DNA of 64,000 bases from Hydrogenophaga sp. (lineage in GTDB: Bacteria; Pseudomonadota; Gammaproteobacteria; Burkholderiales; Burkholderiaceae_C), in NCBI GenBank assembly GCA_018333605.1, contig JAGXSV010000022.1, forward strand, positions 48,770 through 112,769, in the 5' to 3' direction. The translations under genes were made by a program, and so were the position numbers. The notes beneath the pieces are model-generated. The model saw only the letters and a program-made list of their open reading frames with translations. It was not told where the DNA came from and made no database searches. This document shows positions 36,247 to 45,443 of the stretch, one piece after another (the first letter of the stretch is position 1; each line of letters starts with the position of its first letter).

Positions 36247-39225
36247 ATGCCCCGCCCGACCGATCGCCTGCCCTTCCCCTACCGGTCCGAAAATGCCACT
36301 GTTTCCCAGCGTCTGGCTGCGCTGCAAGGCGCGCTGGACTGGGCCGCTGCCGCTGCCGTGGCCGCGCCCTGGGTGCGTGCCGTGCGCGAGAACCCGCCGC
36401 CGTTCTGGGCCATGGAAAGCCTGCTGAAGGAATACCCCATCTCCAGTGCCGAAGGCCTGGCCCTCATGCGGCTGGCTGAAGCCCTGCTGCGCGTGCCCGA
36501 TGCCGAGACGGCGATTGCCTTGACGGCCGATCAACTGGGTCGGGCCGATTTCGACGGTGCCGCCGACTCCACGCTGGCGCGCCTGTCGTCCACGGCGATT
36601 GCGATGTCGAAGAAGTTTTTACCCGAGTCGGGCGGCGAGGCGGGCCTGATGGCCAAGCTCGGCGCCAAGACCGTGGTGGCCGCCACGCTGCGCGCGGTGC
36701 AGTTGCTGGGCCGGCAGTTTGTGCTGGGCCAGACGATCGAAGAAGGTATGAAGGAGGCCGCTTCGGCCCGCAAAAAACAGGGCAACCTGAGCTTCAGCTT
36801 TGACATGCTGGGCGAGGGCGCACGCACCGACGCCGACGCGCTGCGGTACCTCGCCAGTTACGAAAATGCCATTGCCGCGATCGCACGCACGGCTGACCCG
36901 GCACGCTCACCCGCGCACAACGACGGCATCTCCATCAAGCTCAGCGCGCTGCACCCGCGCTATGAAGACGTGCAATACGAACGCGTGATGGAGGAGCTGG
37001 TGCCGCGCGTATGGACGCTGTGCCGCGCCGCAGCGATCGCCAACCTGAACCTCACCATCGACGCTGAAGAGGTGGACCGGCTGGAGCTGTCGCTCGCCGT
37101 GTTCGAGGCACTTGCGCAACGGGTGACCGAGCACTGCCCGCAATGGGCCGGCCTGGGCCTGGCGATGCAGGCCTACCAGAGCCGTGCGGTGGAGCTGATT
37201 GAACACGTGGCTGCGCTGGCCCGCCAGTACAAGATCAAGTTCATGTGCCGTCTGGTCAAGGGCGCCTATTGGGATGCCGAGATCAAGCGCGCGCAAGAGC
37301 TGGGTCTGCCCACCTACCCGGTATTCACCCACAAGCACCACACCGACGTGAGCTACCTGGCCTGCGCGCGCGCGCTGCTCGACGCGCCCGACGCGATTTT
37401 TCCGCAGTTCGCCACACACAACGCCGGCACCATTTCCGCCATCCTGCAGATGGCTTCCCGCCACGGCGTGCCATTCGAGTTGCAGCGCCTGCACGGCATG
37501 GGCGAGGGCATTTACCGGGAGGTGCTGAAGAACCCGCTGGTGACCTGTCGCGTGTACGCTCCGGTGGGCGCGCACCGCGACCTGCTGGCCTACCTGGTGC
37601 GACGCCTGCTGGAAAACGGTGCCAACTCGTCGTTTGTGCACCAACTCGCCGACGCGTCTGTGGGCATGGACGAGCTGCTCATCTCGCCGCTGCGTCTCGA
37701 ACCCCAACCCGCGCTGCCGTTGCCGGCCGATCTGTACGGCGCGACGCGGGCCAACAGCCAGGGACTGGATCTGGCGGTGGCCTCAATGCGCGAGCCGCTG
37801 CTGGCCGCGCTGGCCAGCCCGCCGGTGCCGGCCGTGGCCGAGTCGAGTGTCGCCGAGGTGGACGTGGCGTCTGCCGCAGCCCTGGCCGCCTTCGCGGGAT
37901 GGAACCACACACCGGTGGTCGAGCGCGCAGCCATCTTGCGCCGCGCGGCCGATGCCCTGCAACAACAGCTGCCGCGCTTCTGCGCCCTGCTGGTGAAAGA
38001 GGCGCACAAGACCTGGGGCGATGCCGTTTCCGAGGTGCGCGAAGCGGTAGACTTTTTGCGCTTCTATGCCTGTGACGCTGAGCGCGTGATGGCGCCGCAA
38101 ACCCTGCCCGGTCCCACCGGCGAGAGCAACACCCTGCGGCTGGAAGGCCGCGGCGCCTGGGTTTGCATCAGCCCCTGGAATTTCCCGCTGGCCATTTTCA
38201 TGGGCCAGGTGGCGGCGGCCTTGGGCACCGGCAACACGGTACTGGCCAAGCCCGCCGAACAGACGCCGGCGGTCGCGCGCGCAGCGGTGGCGCTGCTGCA
38301 CGCCGCCGGTGTGCCGGTGAACGCGTTGCAACTGCTGCACGGCCCGGGCGAGACCGTGGGCGCGTCGCTGGTGGCGCAGGCGGGCATCGCGGGCGTGGTG
38401 TTCACCGGGTCCACACAAGTGGCCAAGACCATCCAGCGCGCGCTGGCCGCCAAGGACGGAGCCATCGTGCCGCTGATCGCCGAAACCGGGGGCATCAACG
38501 CCATGCTGGTCGACAGCACGGCCCTGCCCGAACAAGTGGCCGACGCGGTGGTGCAGAGCGCCTTCCGCAGCGCCGGTCAGCGTTGCTCGGCCCTGCGGCT
38601 GCTGTGCCTGCACGAAGGCATCGCCGACCACGTGATCGAGATGATTCAGGGCGCGGCGAAAGAGTTGGTGGCGGGCCTCCCGGCTGAGCTGTCGACCGAC
38701 CTCGGCCCGGTGATCGACGCCGAAGCGTTTGAGGGCATCGGTCGTCACCTGCAGCGCCTGCACGCCGAGGCCACGGCGCTGCTGCCTGCCGCAGCGCCAG
38801 CCACGGCGCTGCCCAACCTGATCCCGCCGCAGATGTTCGAGGTGAAGACCATCGCCGACGTGAAAACCGAAATCTTCGGCCCCGTGCTGCAGGTGGTGCG
38901 CTGGGGCGGCGACCCGATGGCCGTGATCCAGCAGATCAACGCGTTGGGTTATGGCCTCACGCTGGGCATCCAGACGCGCATCGACAGCCGTGCCCAGGCC
39001 CTGGCCACGGCCGCACGGGTCGGCAACGTATATGTGAACCGCAACATGATTGGCGCGGTGGTGGGCGTGCAGCCCTTTGGCGGCGAAGGCCTGAGCGGCA
39101 CCGGCCCGAAGGCCGGTGGTCCGCACTACCTGTTGCGCTTTTGCGCCGAGCAGACGCTGACCATCAACACCACCGCTGCGGGCGGCAACGTGGCGCTGTT
39201 CGCCGGATCGGCACAGGGATCCTGA
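36247..39225 (+). CDS. putA: bifunctional proline dehydrogenase/L-glutamate gamma-semialdehyde dehydrogenase PutA
   Basis: ProDH region FDMLGEGART...MCRLVKGAYWDAEIKRAQELGLPTYPVFTHK; ALDH region SPWNFPLAIFMGQVAAALGTGNTVLAKPAEQTP, FTGSTQVAKTI; no N-terminal RHH. Confidence 0.95.
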   Translation: MPRPTDRLPFPYRSENATVSQRLAALQGALDWAAAAAVAAPWVRAVRENPPPFWAMESLLKEYPISSAEGLALMRLAEALLRVPDAETAIALTADQLGRADFDGAADSTLARLSSTAIAMSKKFLPESGGEAGLMAKLGAKTVVAATLRAVQLLGRQFVLGQTIEEGMKEAASARKKQGNLSFSFDMLGEGARTDADALRYLASYENAIAAIARTADPARSPAHNDGISIKLSALHPRYEDVQYERVMEELVPRVWTLCRAAAIANLNLTIDAEEVDRLELSLAVFEALAQRVTEHCPQWAGLGLAMQAYQSRAVELIEHVAALARQYKIKFMCRLVKGAYWDAEIKRAQELGLPTYPVFTHKHHTDVSYLACARALLDAPDAIFPQFATHNAGTISAILQMASRHGVPFELQRLHGMGEGIYREVLKNPLVTCRVYAPVGAHRDLLAYLVRRLLENGANSSFVHQLADASVGMDELLISPLRLEPQPALPLPADLYGATRANSQGLDLAVASMREPLLAALASPPVPAVAESSVAEVDVASAAALAAFAGWNHTPVVERAAILRRAADALQQQLPRFCALLVKEAHKTWGDAVSEVREAVDFLRFYACDAERVMAPQTLPGPTGESNTLRLEGRGAWVCISPWNFPLAIFMGQVAAALGTGNTVLAKPAEQTPAVARAAVALLHAAGVPVNALQLLHGPGETVGASLVAQAGIAGVVFTGSTQVAKTIQRALAAKDGAIVPLIAETGGINAMLVDSTALPEQVADAVVQSAFRSAGQRCSALRLLCLHEGIADHVIEMIQGAAKELVAGLPAELSTDLGPVIDAEAFEGIGRHLQRLHAEATALLPAAAPATALPNLIPPQMFEVKTIADVKTEIFGPVLQVVRWGGDPMAVIQQINALGYGLTLGIQTRIDSRAQALATAARVGNVYVNRNMIGAVVGVQPFGGEGLSGTGPKAGGPHYLLRFCAEQTLTINTTAAGGNVALFAGSAQGS

Positions 39226-39326
39226 AACCCGACAGGACTGGTGCTGCCTACCGGAACCGATCCACGAGCGTTTGCCCGGCACAGCGTCCGTGGCGTCATC
39301 GGGTGAGCGCCGTCCAGCCGCCGGCT

Positions 39327-42300
39327 TCAGGTTGATCTGGCGGTGTCCGGCACGGGTGCCCGGAGGGTTCCGGTCAGTTCCACCATGTCCGCAGACGGGT
39401 TGCGCAAAAAAGCGTCCAGCGTTTCGATGGGCAGGGCCGGCGCGAACAGATGACCCTGGAACTGGTCGCAGCCCTGGAGAGCCAGAAAGTCCCTCTGCTC
39501 CTGGGTTTCCACGCCCTCAGCCACCACCTGCAAACTCAGGCTCTGGGCCAGCGCGATGATGGCGCGGGAGATGGCCGCGTCATTGGGGTCGGTCAGCACA
39601 TCGGCGACAAAGCCCTTGTCAATTTTCAACTGGTCCAGCGGCAGGCGTTTCAGGCAAGACAGCGAGGAATAGCCCACACCGAAGTCGTCCAGTGACAGGG
39701 TGACCCCCAAATCTTTGAGCATGCCCATTTTTTGAATGGTGATCTCCATTCGGTCGGCCAGCAAGCTTTCGGTGAGTTCGAGCTTGAGTTTGTGGGGGCG
39801 GATGCCGGTGCGCACGATCGAGGCCATGACCATGTCCACAAAGTTCGGGTGCCGGAACTGGTAGGCGCTCACGTTCACGGCAATGCTCAGCCCCGCGGTT
39901 TGTGGCGAGTCGGCCCAGGCGGCCAGTTGCTCGCAAGCGGTTTCCAATACCCACTGGCCCAGTGGCAGGATCAGGCCGGTGTCCTCGGCGACCGGTATGA
40001 AGTCGGCGGGCCTGATCAGCCCCTTGTCGGGATGGTGCCAGCGCACCAGTGCTTCCACACCCATGACCACGCCCTGGCGGTCCACCTGCGGCTGGTAGTG
40101 CACCACAAACTGCTTTTCGCGCAACCCCACCCGCAGGGCAACGCCCACGGCGGCATTGGCGCTCACCGTGGCCTGCATGGCCGGGTCGAAAAAACACAGC
40201 GTGTTGCGGCCCAAACCCTTGGCGTGGTACATGGCCAGGTCGGCCTGTTTGAGCAACTCGCTGACATCGCTTTCATCACCGTTGAACGCGGCGACGCCAA
40301 TGCTGGGCGTCGCAAAGTGCTGGTGACTGCCCACCTGAAACGGTTCGCGCAGCATGTGAAGCACCTTTTCGGCCAGGACCCGCGCCTTGTGGTTGGCGGC
40401 CTCCGGGTCGGTGCTGAGGTCATCCACCATGATCACGAATTCGTCACCGCCGAACCGGGCCACGGTGTCGGTATTGCGCACGCTTCGGGTCAGTCGCCGG
40501 GCCACCTGCTGCAGCAGCTGGTCACCCATGTGATGGCCCAGCGTGTCGTTGAGAATCTTGAAGTTGTCCAGGTCAATGAACATCAGTGCGCCGTGTTGAC
40601 CGCTGCGGGCGCTTTGCGCCAGTGCCTTGTGCAGGCGCTCCAGCAGCAACTGGCGGTTGGGCAGATCGGTCAGTGGGTCGTAGAACGCAAGGTGGCGAAT
40701 CATGTCCTCCGCACTTTTGCGCTGCGTGATGTCACGACCCACGGCCACCCAGTGCGTCACCGCCTCGGCCGTGGCCTGCACCGACACCACTTCCAGCTCG
40801 ATCCAGAAAGACACCCCGTCTTTGCGGTTCACCATCAGTTCGGTGCGGGCCTGCCGGGTTTGCTCCAGGCCCTTGGTCATCTCGCGCAGTGTGGCGATGG
40901 CCGGGTTGAGTTCCAGCAGCAAGCGCGGCGTTTGCCCCAGCACCTCGGCGCGGCTGTAGCCGGTCTGTTTCTCGAAGGCGTCATTGACGAAGACGATGCG
41001 GGGCTCTCCGTCGCCGTTCGTGTCTGCCTCGGCAATCACCACGATGTCGTTGAGTCGGGCCACACTGGTTTCCAGAAGCATCAGCTGCTCCTGTGAACGT
41101 CGACGTTCGGTCACGTCACGGAAGTACACCGCCAGTCCCTCTGCAAACGGATAGGCCCGCACCTCCAGCCATTTGCCCAGGGATGGGAAAAAGTCTTCCA
41201 GTTCGACGCGGCGGTTGGTCTTGAGCGCCTGGCCCAGTTGCTCGCGCAGCCGCTGAGCCAGGCCGTCCGCGAAGTCGTGCCAGAGTTCCAGACCCAGCAG
41301 GTCACCCGTGGTTTTTTGCAGCAGCCGCTCACTTTCCTGGTTCAGGTAGGTGAAGCAGCACTGCCGGTCGAGCGTGACAAAGGCCTCGGTGATGCTGGCC
41401 AGCGTGGTGGTCAGGCGCATCGCCAGGCGCAGGGTTGCCTGCTGGGCGTGCTTTTGTGCCGAGATATCGTGCAAGGCACCCTGGATGTACAAGATGCGTC
41501 CCTCGGTGTTGCGCAGCGCTTTGCCTACCGTGCGCACCCACTTGGGGCTGGTTCCCGGCACCAGCACCTGGGTCTCTTCGTCGAAGGCTTCACCGGTCTC
41601 GGCGCAGCGCTTCAACCACTGTTGAAGGCGGGTGCGCCATTCAGGCGTGTAGTGCTGCACCATGGACGCCGGATCGGTGATGGTTTCACCCGGTTTCAGT
41701 GCGAGGATGCGGGCGTATTCGTCCGAGTGCCGCACCTGCCCAGTGGCGCAGTCGACCGACCAGCTGCCCACCCCGGCCGTGTGCTCGGTCAAGTTCAAAC
41801 GACGTTCACTCTCGTGCAGGGCTTGCTCCAGCCGGTCTTCCCGTTGTTGGTTGCGTTGCGCCAGCTCTTCATGCTGGTGGACGGAGTCGAACAGGCTGGC
41901 TGCGTGCGCTGCCAGTGCCCGCAGACCGGGCATGGCCGTGTCCAGATCGGTGTGATCGTGCAGCCTGCTGTCCAGCAGGGCCAGCCAGGTGGTGGGCTGG
42001 TTGGGTTTCAAGGGCAGCGGCAGCATCTGGCAGAAGCGGACCGCTGGCTGCGCAGCCACGGTGGGGTAGTTCAACAGCGAAGGGTGTGCGCCGGTGTCCC
42101 GCAGATCGTTGCCGATCTCGGTGGCGATCTGCACGCACAGCGCAGCGGCAGACGCCACCGCCTCCGCCGGCATGCCGCAGGTGCCCAGAACTTCCGGGGC
42201 TCCGGACGATGCCCGCACCAGCAACGCAGCCGGCGCATGGCCGAGCAGGGCGGCCAGTTGGGTCACGCGGCACCATTCTGTTGAAAGCGGGTCTGCGAAG

Positions 42301-42395
42301 GTCTGGTCTTTCAAGGGTGAGGCCCTGTGGGGATGCCCGGCGTCGTGTGCGTGAGGCATGGGGGATACGCCTGGGTCGGTGAGGGGTTGATGCAT
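39327..42395 (-). CDS. GAF/PAS-GGDEF-EAL cyclic-di-GMP signalling protein
   Basis: ARFGGDEFVIMVDDLS (GGDEF), GVEALVRWHHPDKG (EAL), PAS/PAC regions. Confidence 0.92.
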   Translation of the reverse strand: MHQPLTDPGVSPMPHAHDAGHPHRASPLKDQTFADPLSTEWCRVTQLAALLGHAPAALLVRASSGAPEVLGTCGMPAEAVASAAALCVQIATEIGNDLRDTGAHPSLLNYPTVAAQPAVRFCQMLPLPLKPNQPTTWLALLDSRLHDHTDLDTAMPGLRALAAHAASLFDSVHQHEELAQRNQQREDRLEQALHESERRLNLTEHTAGVGSWSVDCATGQVRHSDEYARILALKPGETITDPASMVQHYTPEWRTRLQQWLKRCAETGEAFDEETQVLVPGTSPKWVRTVGKALRNTEGRILYIQGALHDISAQKHAQQATLRLAMRLTTTLASITEAFVTLDRQCCFTYLNQESERLLQKTTGDLLGLELWHDFADGLAQRLREQLGQALKTNRRVELEDFFPSLGKWLEVRAYPFAEGLAVYFRDVTERRRSQEQLMLLETSVARLNDIVVIAEADTNGDGEPRIVFVNDAFEKQTGYSRAEVLGQTPRLLLELNPAIATLREMTKGLEQTRQARTELMVNRKDGVSFWIELEVVSVQATAEAVTHWVAVGRDITQRKSAEDMIRHLAFYDPLTDLPNRQLLLERLHKALAQSARSGQHGALMFIDLDNFKILNDTLGHHMGDQLLQQVARRLTRSVRNTDTVARFGGDEFVIMVDDLSTDPEAANHKARVLAEKVLHMLREPFQVGSHQHFATPSIGVAAFNGDESDVSELLKQADLAMYHAKGLGRNTLCFFDPAMQATVSANAAVGVALRVGLREKQFVVHYQPQVDRQGVVMGVEALVRWHHPDKGLIRPADFIPVAEDTGLILPLGQWVLETACEQLAAWADSPQTAGLSIAVNVSAYQFRHPNFVDMVMASIVRTGIRPHKLKLELTESLLADRMEITIQKMGMLKDLGVTLSLDDFGVGYSSLSCLKRLPLDQLKIDKGFVADVLTDPNDAAISRAIIALAQSLSLQVVAEGVETQEQRDFLALQGCDQFQGHLFAPALPIETLDAFLRNPSADMVELTGTLRAPVPDTARST

Positions 42396-42491
42396 ACAGA
42401 GTCAGGGGCAACAATTTCGCAGGAAGATCGGTCCCGCTGGCGCAGCGCCTTGATTGTGAACTTCACCCCAGGCCAGCGGTCTTTCGTCGGG

Positions 42492-42523
42492 TTATTTGTA
42501 GCAAAATTGTTATTATTTGTAGC
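42492..42523. repeat. two 11-bp direct repeats, 21-bp period, in a divergent promoter region
   Basis: TTATTTGTAGC at 42492-42502 and 42513-42523. Confidence 0.8.
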
Positions 42524-42607
42524 TTTTGTACTAGCATTGTCAGCGCAAGACCGTTGGGTGCGGATTTTGTCGCGGGGATCGTGTGCCAAAATTTTTCGGG
42601 AGTTGAT

Positions 42608-42916
42608 GTGAGCGCAATGACAGAACTTCGGCAGCACAGCAATGTGGCCAGCCTGAAATCGGCACTGCATCAACTGTGCAGTGAGTTCGGTCGTGTCACC
42701 CGTCTGGATATTCTCACGGCCATGCATGAAGGCACCAAGCAGGCTATTTGTTTCCTGCGCATGGAGCGGCCTGAGCAGGAGCAGCAACTCATGAAAACCT
42801 TGGGCGTGGGCCGGTTTGGCGGTGAAGTCGTGTTTGTGCTGAATCTCAACGTCCCTGCGGCCAGCGAAGACGCTGGTCCTTCGTCGCAATGGGCCGATTC
42901 CAATATGTACGATTGA
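42608..42916 (+). CDS. hypothetical protein with RRM-like pattern
   Basis: MTELRQHSNVASLKSALHQLCSEFGRVTRLDILTAMHEGTKQAICFLRMERPEQEQQLMKTLGVGRFGGEVVFVLNL. Confidence 0.6.
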   Translation: MSAMTELRQHSNVASLKSALHQLCSEFGRVTRLDILTAMHEGTKQAICFLRMERPEQEQQLMKTLGVGRFGGEVVFVLNLNVPAASEDAGPSSQWADSNMYD

Positions 42917-42929
42917 CCGGCGCCGGCTG

Positions 42930-43010
42930 GATCCGGCCCTGAGAACGCAGAAGCCCTCACCCCAACCCCTCCCGCAAGCGGGAGAGGGCGTAAAGACAAT
43001 ACCGGACCGA
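42930..43010 (+). repeat. ~80-bp intergenic repeat (copy 1)
   Basis: GATCCGGCCCTGAG...CCCCAACCCCTCCCGCAAGCGGGAGAGGGCGTAAAGACAATACCGGACCGA. Confidence 0.7.
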
Positions 43011-43164
43011 AACAAGAGAACCTGTTTTCGGTCGCGCCGGGTTCAGGCCATGCCACTACGGTGACACCCAGCGAGAAACAGCCCCATGGCACTGGCGTGC
43101 AAGGTGCCAAAGCCGCAGCGGCGAATCTCGCGTGGCCCTGGACGTCGGCGGTGGGGCTTCGTCG

Positions 43165-44667
43165 TCAGAACCGGGGCAATTCCGGATGCGCCAGACGCCC
43201 CCCGCGCACCAGCATCTTCCCGTATTCGGCACAGCGTTGCAGTGTGGGAATGACCTTGCCGGGGTTGAGCAGCTCTTTGGTGTCAAAGGCCCGCTTCACG
43301 CCAAACATTTGTTCGTTTTCTGCCGCGCTGAACTGCACGCACATGCTGTTGAGTTTTTCTACCCCCACACCGTGTTCGCCGGTCACGGTGCCGCCCATGG
43401 CCACGCTGGTTTCCAGAATGTCGGCGCCAAACAGCTCGCAGCGGCGCAGCTGGTCGGGGTCGTTGGCATCAAACAAAATCAGCGGGTGCAGGTTGCCGTC
43501 CCCGGCGTGGAACACGTTGGCGCAACGCAACCGGTATTTCTTTTCCATCTCGGCGATGGCCAGCAGGATGTCGGCCAGGCGCTTGCGCGGAATGGTGGAG
43601 TCCATGCACATGTAGTCGGGGCTGATGCGTCCGCTGGCCGGAAAGGCGTTTTTGCGTCCGCTCCAGAAACGCAGGCGCTCGGCTTCGTCCTTGCTCACGG
43701 CGATGGCGGTGGCACCGCACTGGCGAAGCACAGCGCTCATGCGGCCAATTTCCTCCTCCACTTCCTCGGGCGTGCCATCACTTTCGCACAGCAGAATGGC
43801 CTCGGCCGACAGGTCGTAGCCGGCGTGCACAAAGTCTTCCACCGCTGCGGTCATGGGTTTGTCCATCATCTCCAGACCCGCCGGAATGATGCCGGCAGCG
43901 ATCACCGAGGCGACGGCGTCGCCGGCTTTTCGGATGTCGTCAAAGCTGGCCATGATGCATCGCGCCAGCTGGGGCTTCGGCACCAGCTTCACGGTGACTT
44001 CGGTGGTGACGGCCAGCATGCCCTCGCTACCGATCACCAGCGAGAGCAGGTCGAGTCCCGGCGTGTCCAGAGCCTCGCCGCCAAACGTGACCGGCTCGCC
44101 TTCGATGGTGTAGCCGCGCACGGTCAGCACGTTGTGCACCGTCAGTCCGTACTTCAGGCAATGCACGCCGCCCGAGTTTTCGGCCACGTTGCCACCGATG
44201 GTGCAGGCGATCTGGCTGCTGGGGTCGGGTGCGTAATACAGACCATGCGGTGCGGCCGCTTCAGAGATGGCGAGGTTGCGCACGCCACCTTGCACCCGCG
44301 CCGTGCGCGAACGGGGGTCGATATCAAGGATGCGGTTGAACTTGGCCAGCGACAGCGTGACCCCCAGGGCGTGGGGCATGGCGCCTCCCGAGAGGCCGGT
44401 GCCGGCCCCGCGCGCCACCACCGGCACGTCCAGCGCATGGCAGGCCTTGAGCACGCCGGCCACCTGCGCTTCGGTTTCGGGCAACACCACGACCAGCGGG
44501 CGTTCGCGGTAGGCGGTGAGGCCGTCGCATTCGTAGGGCACCGTGTCTTCGGCCTGCCACAGCAGGGCGTGCGCGGGCACCACCGTGCTCAGGGCGCGAA
44601 CCACCTCGGCCTGGCGGCTGGAACGGTTGAACTGGGCAACTTCAGCGGAGGCGGTGGGTGCGTTCAT
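43165..44667 (-). CDS. glcD: FAD-binding oxidase, glycolate oxidase subunit GlcD-like
   Basis: VVARGAGTGLSGGAMPHALGVTLSLAKFNRILDIDP...CTIGGNVAENSGGVHCLKYGLT...GTVTGEHGVGVEKL. Confidence 0.92.
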   Translation of the reverse strand: MNAPTASAEVAQFNRSSRQAEVVRALSTVVPAHALLWQAEDTVPYECDGLTAYRERPLVVVLPETEAQVAGVLKACHALDVPVVARGAGTGLSGGAMPHALGVTLSLAKFNRILDIDPRSRTARVQGGVRNLAISEAAAPHGLYYAPDPSSQIACTIGGNVAENSGGVHCLKYGLTVHNVLTVRGYTIEGEPVTFGGEALDTPGLDLLSLVIGSEGMLAVTTEVTVKLVPKPQLARCIMASFDDIRKAGDAVASVIAAGIIPAGLEMMDKPMTAAVEDFVHAGYDLSAEAILLCESDGTPEEVEEEIGRMSAVLRQCGATAIAVSKDEAERLRFWSGRKNAFPASGRISPDYMCMDSTIPRKRLADILLAIAEMEKKYRLRCANVFHAGDGNLHPLILFDANDPDQLRRCELFGADILETSVAMGGTVTGEHGVGVEKLNSMCVQFSAAENEQMFGVKRAFDTKELLNPGKVIPTLQRCAEYGKMLVRGGRLAHPELPRF

Positions 44668-44784
44668 GGCGGCTCGGTTGGTGCGGTGACTGGGCTGAAA
44701 ACCAGTTTAGGCCAAAGCCGTCGGCCAGGGTTGAAGAAACTTGCAGCGTTGTGTGAGGTGACTGGTGGTGGTCACAGGCGCACC

Positions 44785-44813
44785 CTTGAAATTTTCGGAC
44801 CCGAACACCATTT
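44785..44813 (+). promoter_or_regulatory. candidate sigma-32 heat-shock promoter for hsp20
   Basis: CTTGAAA-N14-CACCATTT, close match to CTTGAAA-N(11-16)-CCCCATNT, 79 bp before the Hsp20 ATG. Confidence 0.65.
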
Positions 44814-44891
44814 TGGTTTCGTGCTGGCGGGTTTTCGGCTCGCCGGCCACCGTCAACCTGTATCAACTGATGAAATCGAAGGAGTGCGACC

Positions 44892-45314
44892 ATGAATGGA
44901 CTGATGACCCGCGGCAGCTTGTTTGACGATTTTTTCAAGGATGTGGCGCCTGGCTTTTATGTGAAGCCCCTGCACGGCGATCCTTTGCCCGCCCAGATCA
45001 AGGTGGACGTGAAGGAAACCCCTGACGCTTACCTGGTGCAGGCCGAAGTGCCCGGCGTGCCCAAGGACGATATTCAGGTCACCGTGGAGGGCAACGTGGT
45101 GACGCTGCGGGCCGAGGTCAAGCAGCAGGATGCACAGCACCGCGACGAGAAGTTGCTGCGCAGCGAGCGCTATTTTGGTGCAGTGTCTCGCAGCTTCCAG
45201 CTGCCGGTTGATATTGACCAGGCCAACGCCAAGGCCCGTTACGAGCATGGTGTGCTCAGTTTGACGCTGCCGAAAAAGAGCGCCAGCGGTGGTCAGCGTC
45301 TGGCGATTGAGTGA
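44892..45314 (+). CDS. Hsp20/alpha-crystallin family small heat shock protein
   Basis: IKVDVKETPDAYLVQAEVPGVPKDDIQVTVEGNVVTLRAE...ARYEHGVLSLTLPKK. Confidence 0.93.
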   Translation: MNGLMTRGSLFDDFFKDVAPGFYVKPLHGDPLPAQIKVDVKETPDAYLVQAEVPGVPKDDIQVTVEGNVVTLRAEVKQQDAQHRDEKLLRSERYFGAVSRSFQLPVDIDQANAKARYEHGVLSLTLPKKSASGGQRLAIE

Positions 45315-45322
45315 TCGCTGTT

Positions 45323-45406
45323 GATCCGGCCCTGAGCATTCAGCTGTTCCTCGCCCCAACCCTTTCCCGCAAGCGGGAGAGGGCGTGAGGACACCACCGG
45401 GCCGAA
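45323..45406 (+). repeat. ~80-bp intergenic repeat (copy 2)
   Basis: GATCCGGCCCTGAG...CCCCAACCCTTTCCCGCAAGCGGGAGAGGGCGTGAGGACACCACCGGGCCGAA. Confidence 0.7.
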
Positions 45407-45443
45407 TCCATGAGCCTGCCGCGCAGTCGGGTGCGCTGAGTCT

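Noticed and set aside
36247-39225. PutA lacking the DNA-binding RHH domain as unusual
   Set aside because: PutA variants without the RHH domain are known, and a divergent Lrp-type regulator explains the control.
43132-44895. 587-aa plus-strand ORF
   Set aside because: Antisense to glcD; no family-like motifs.
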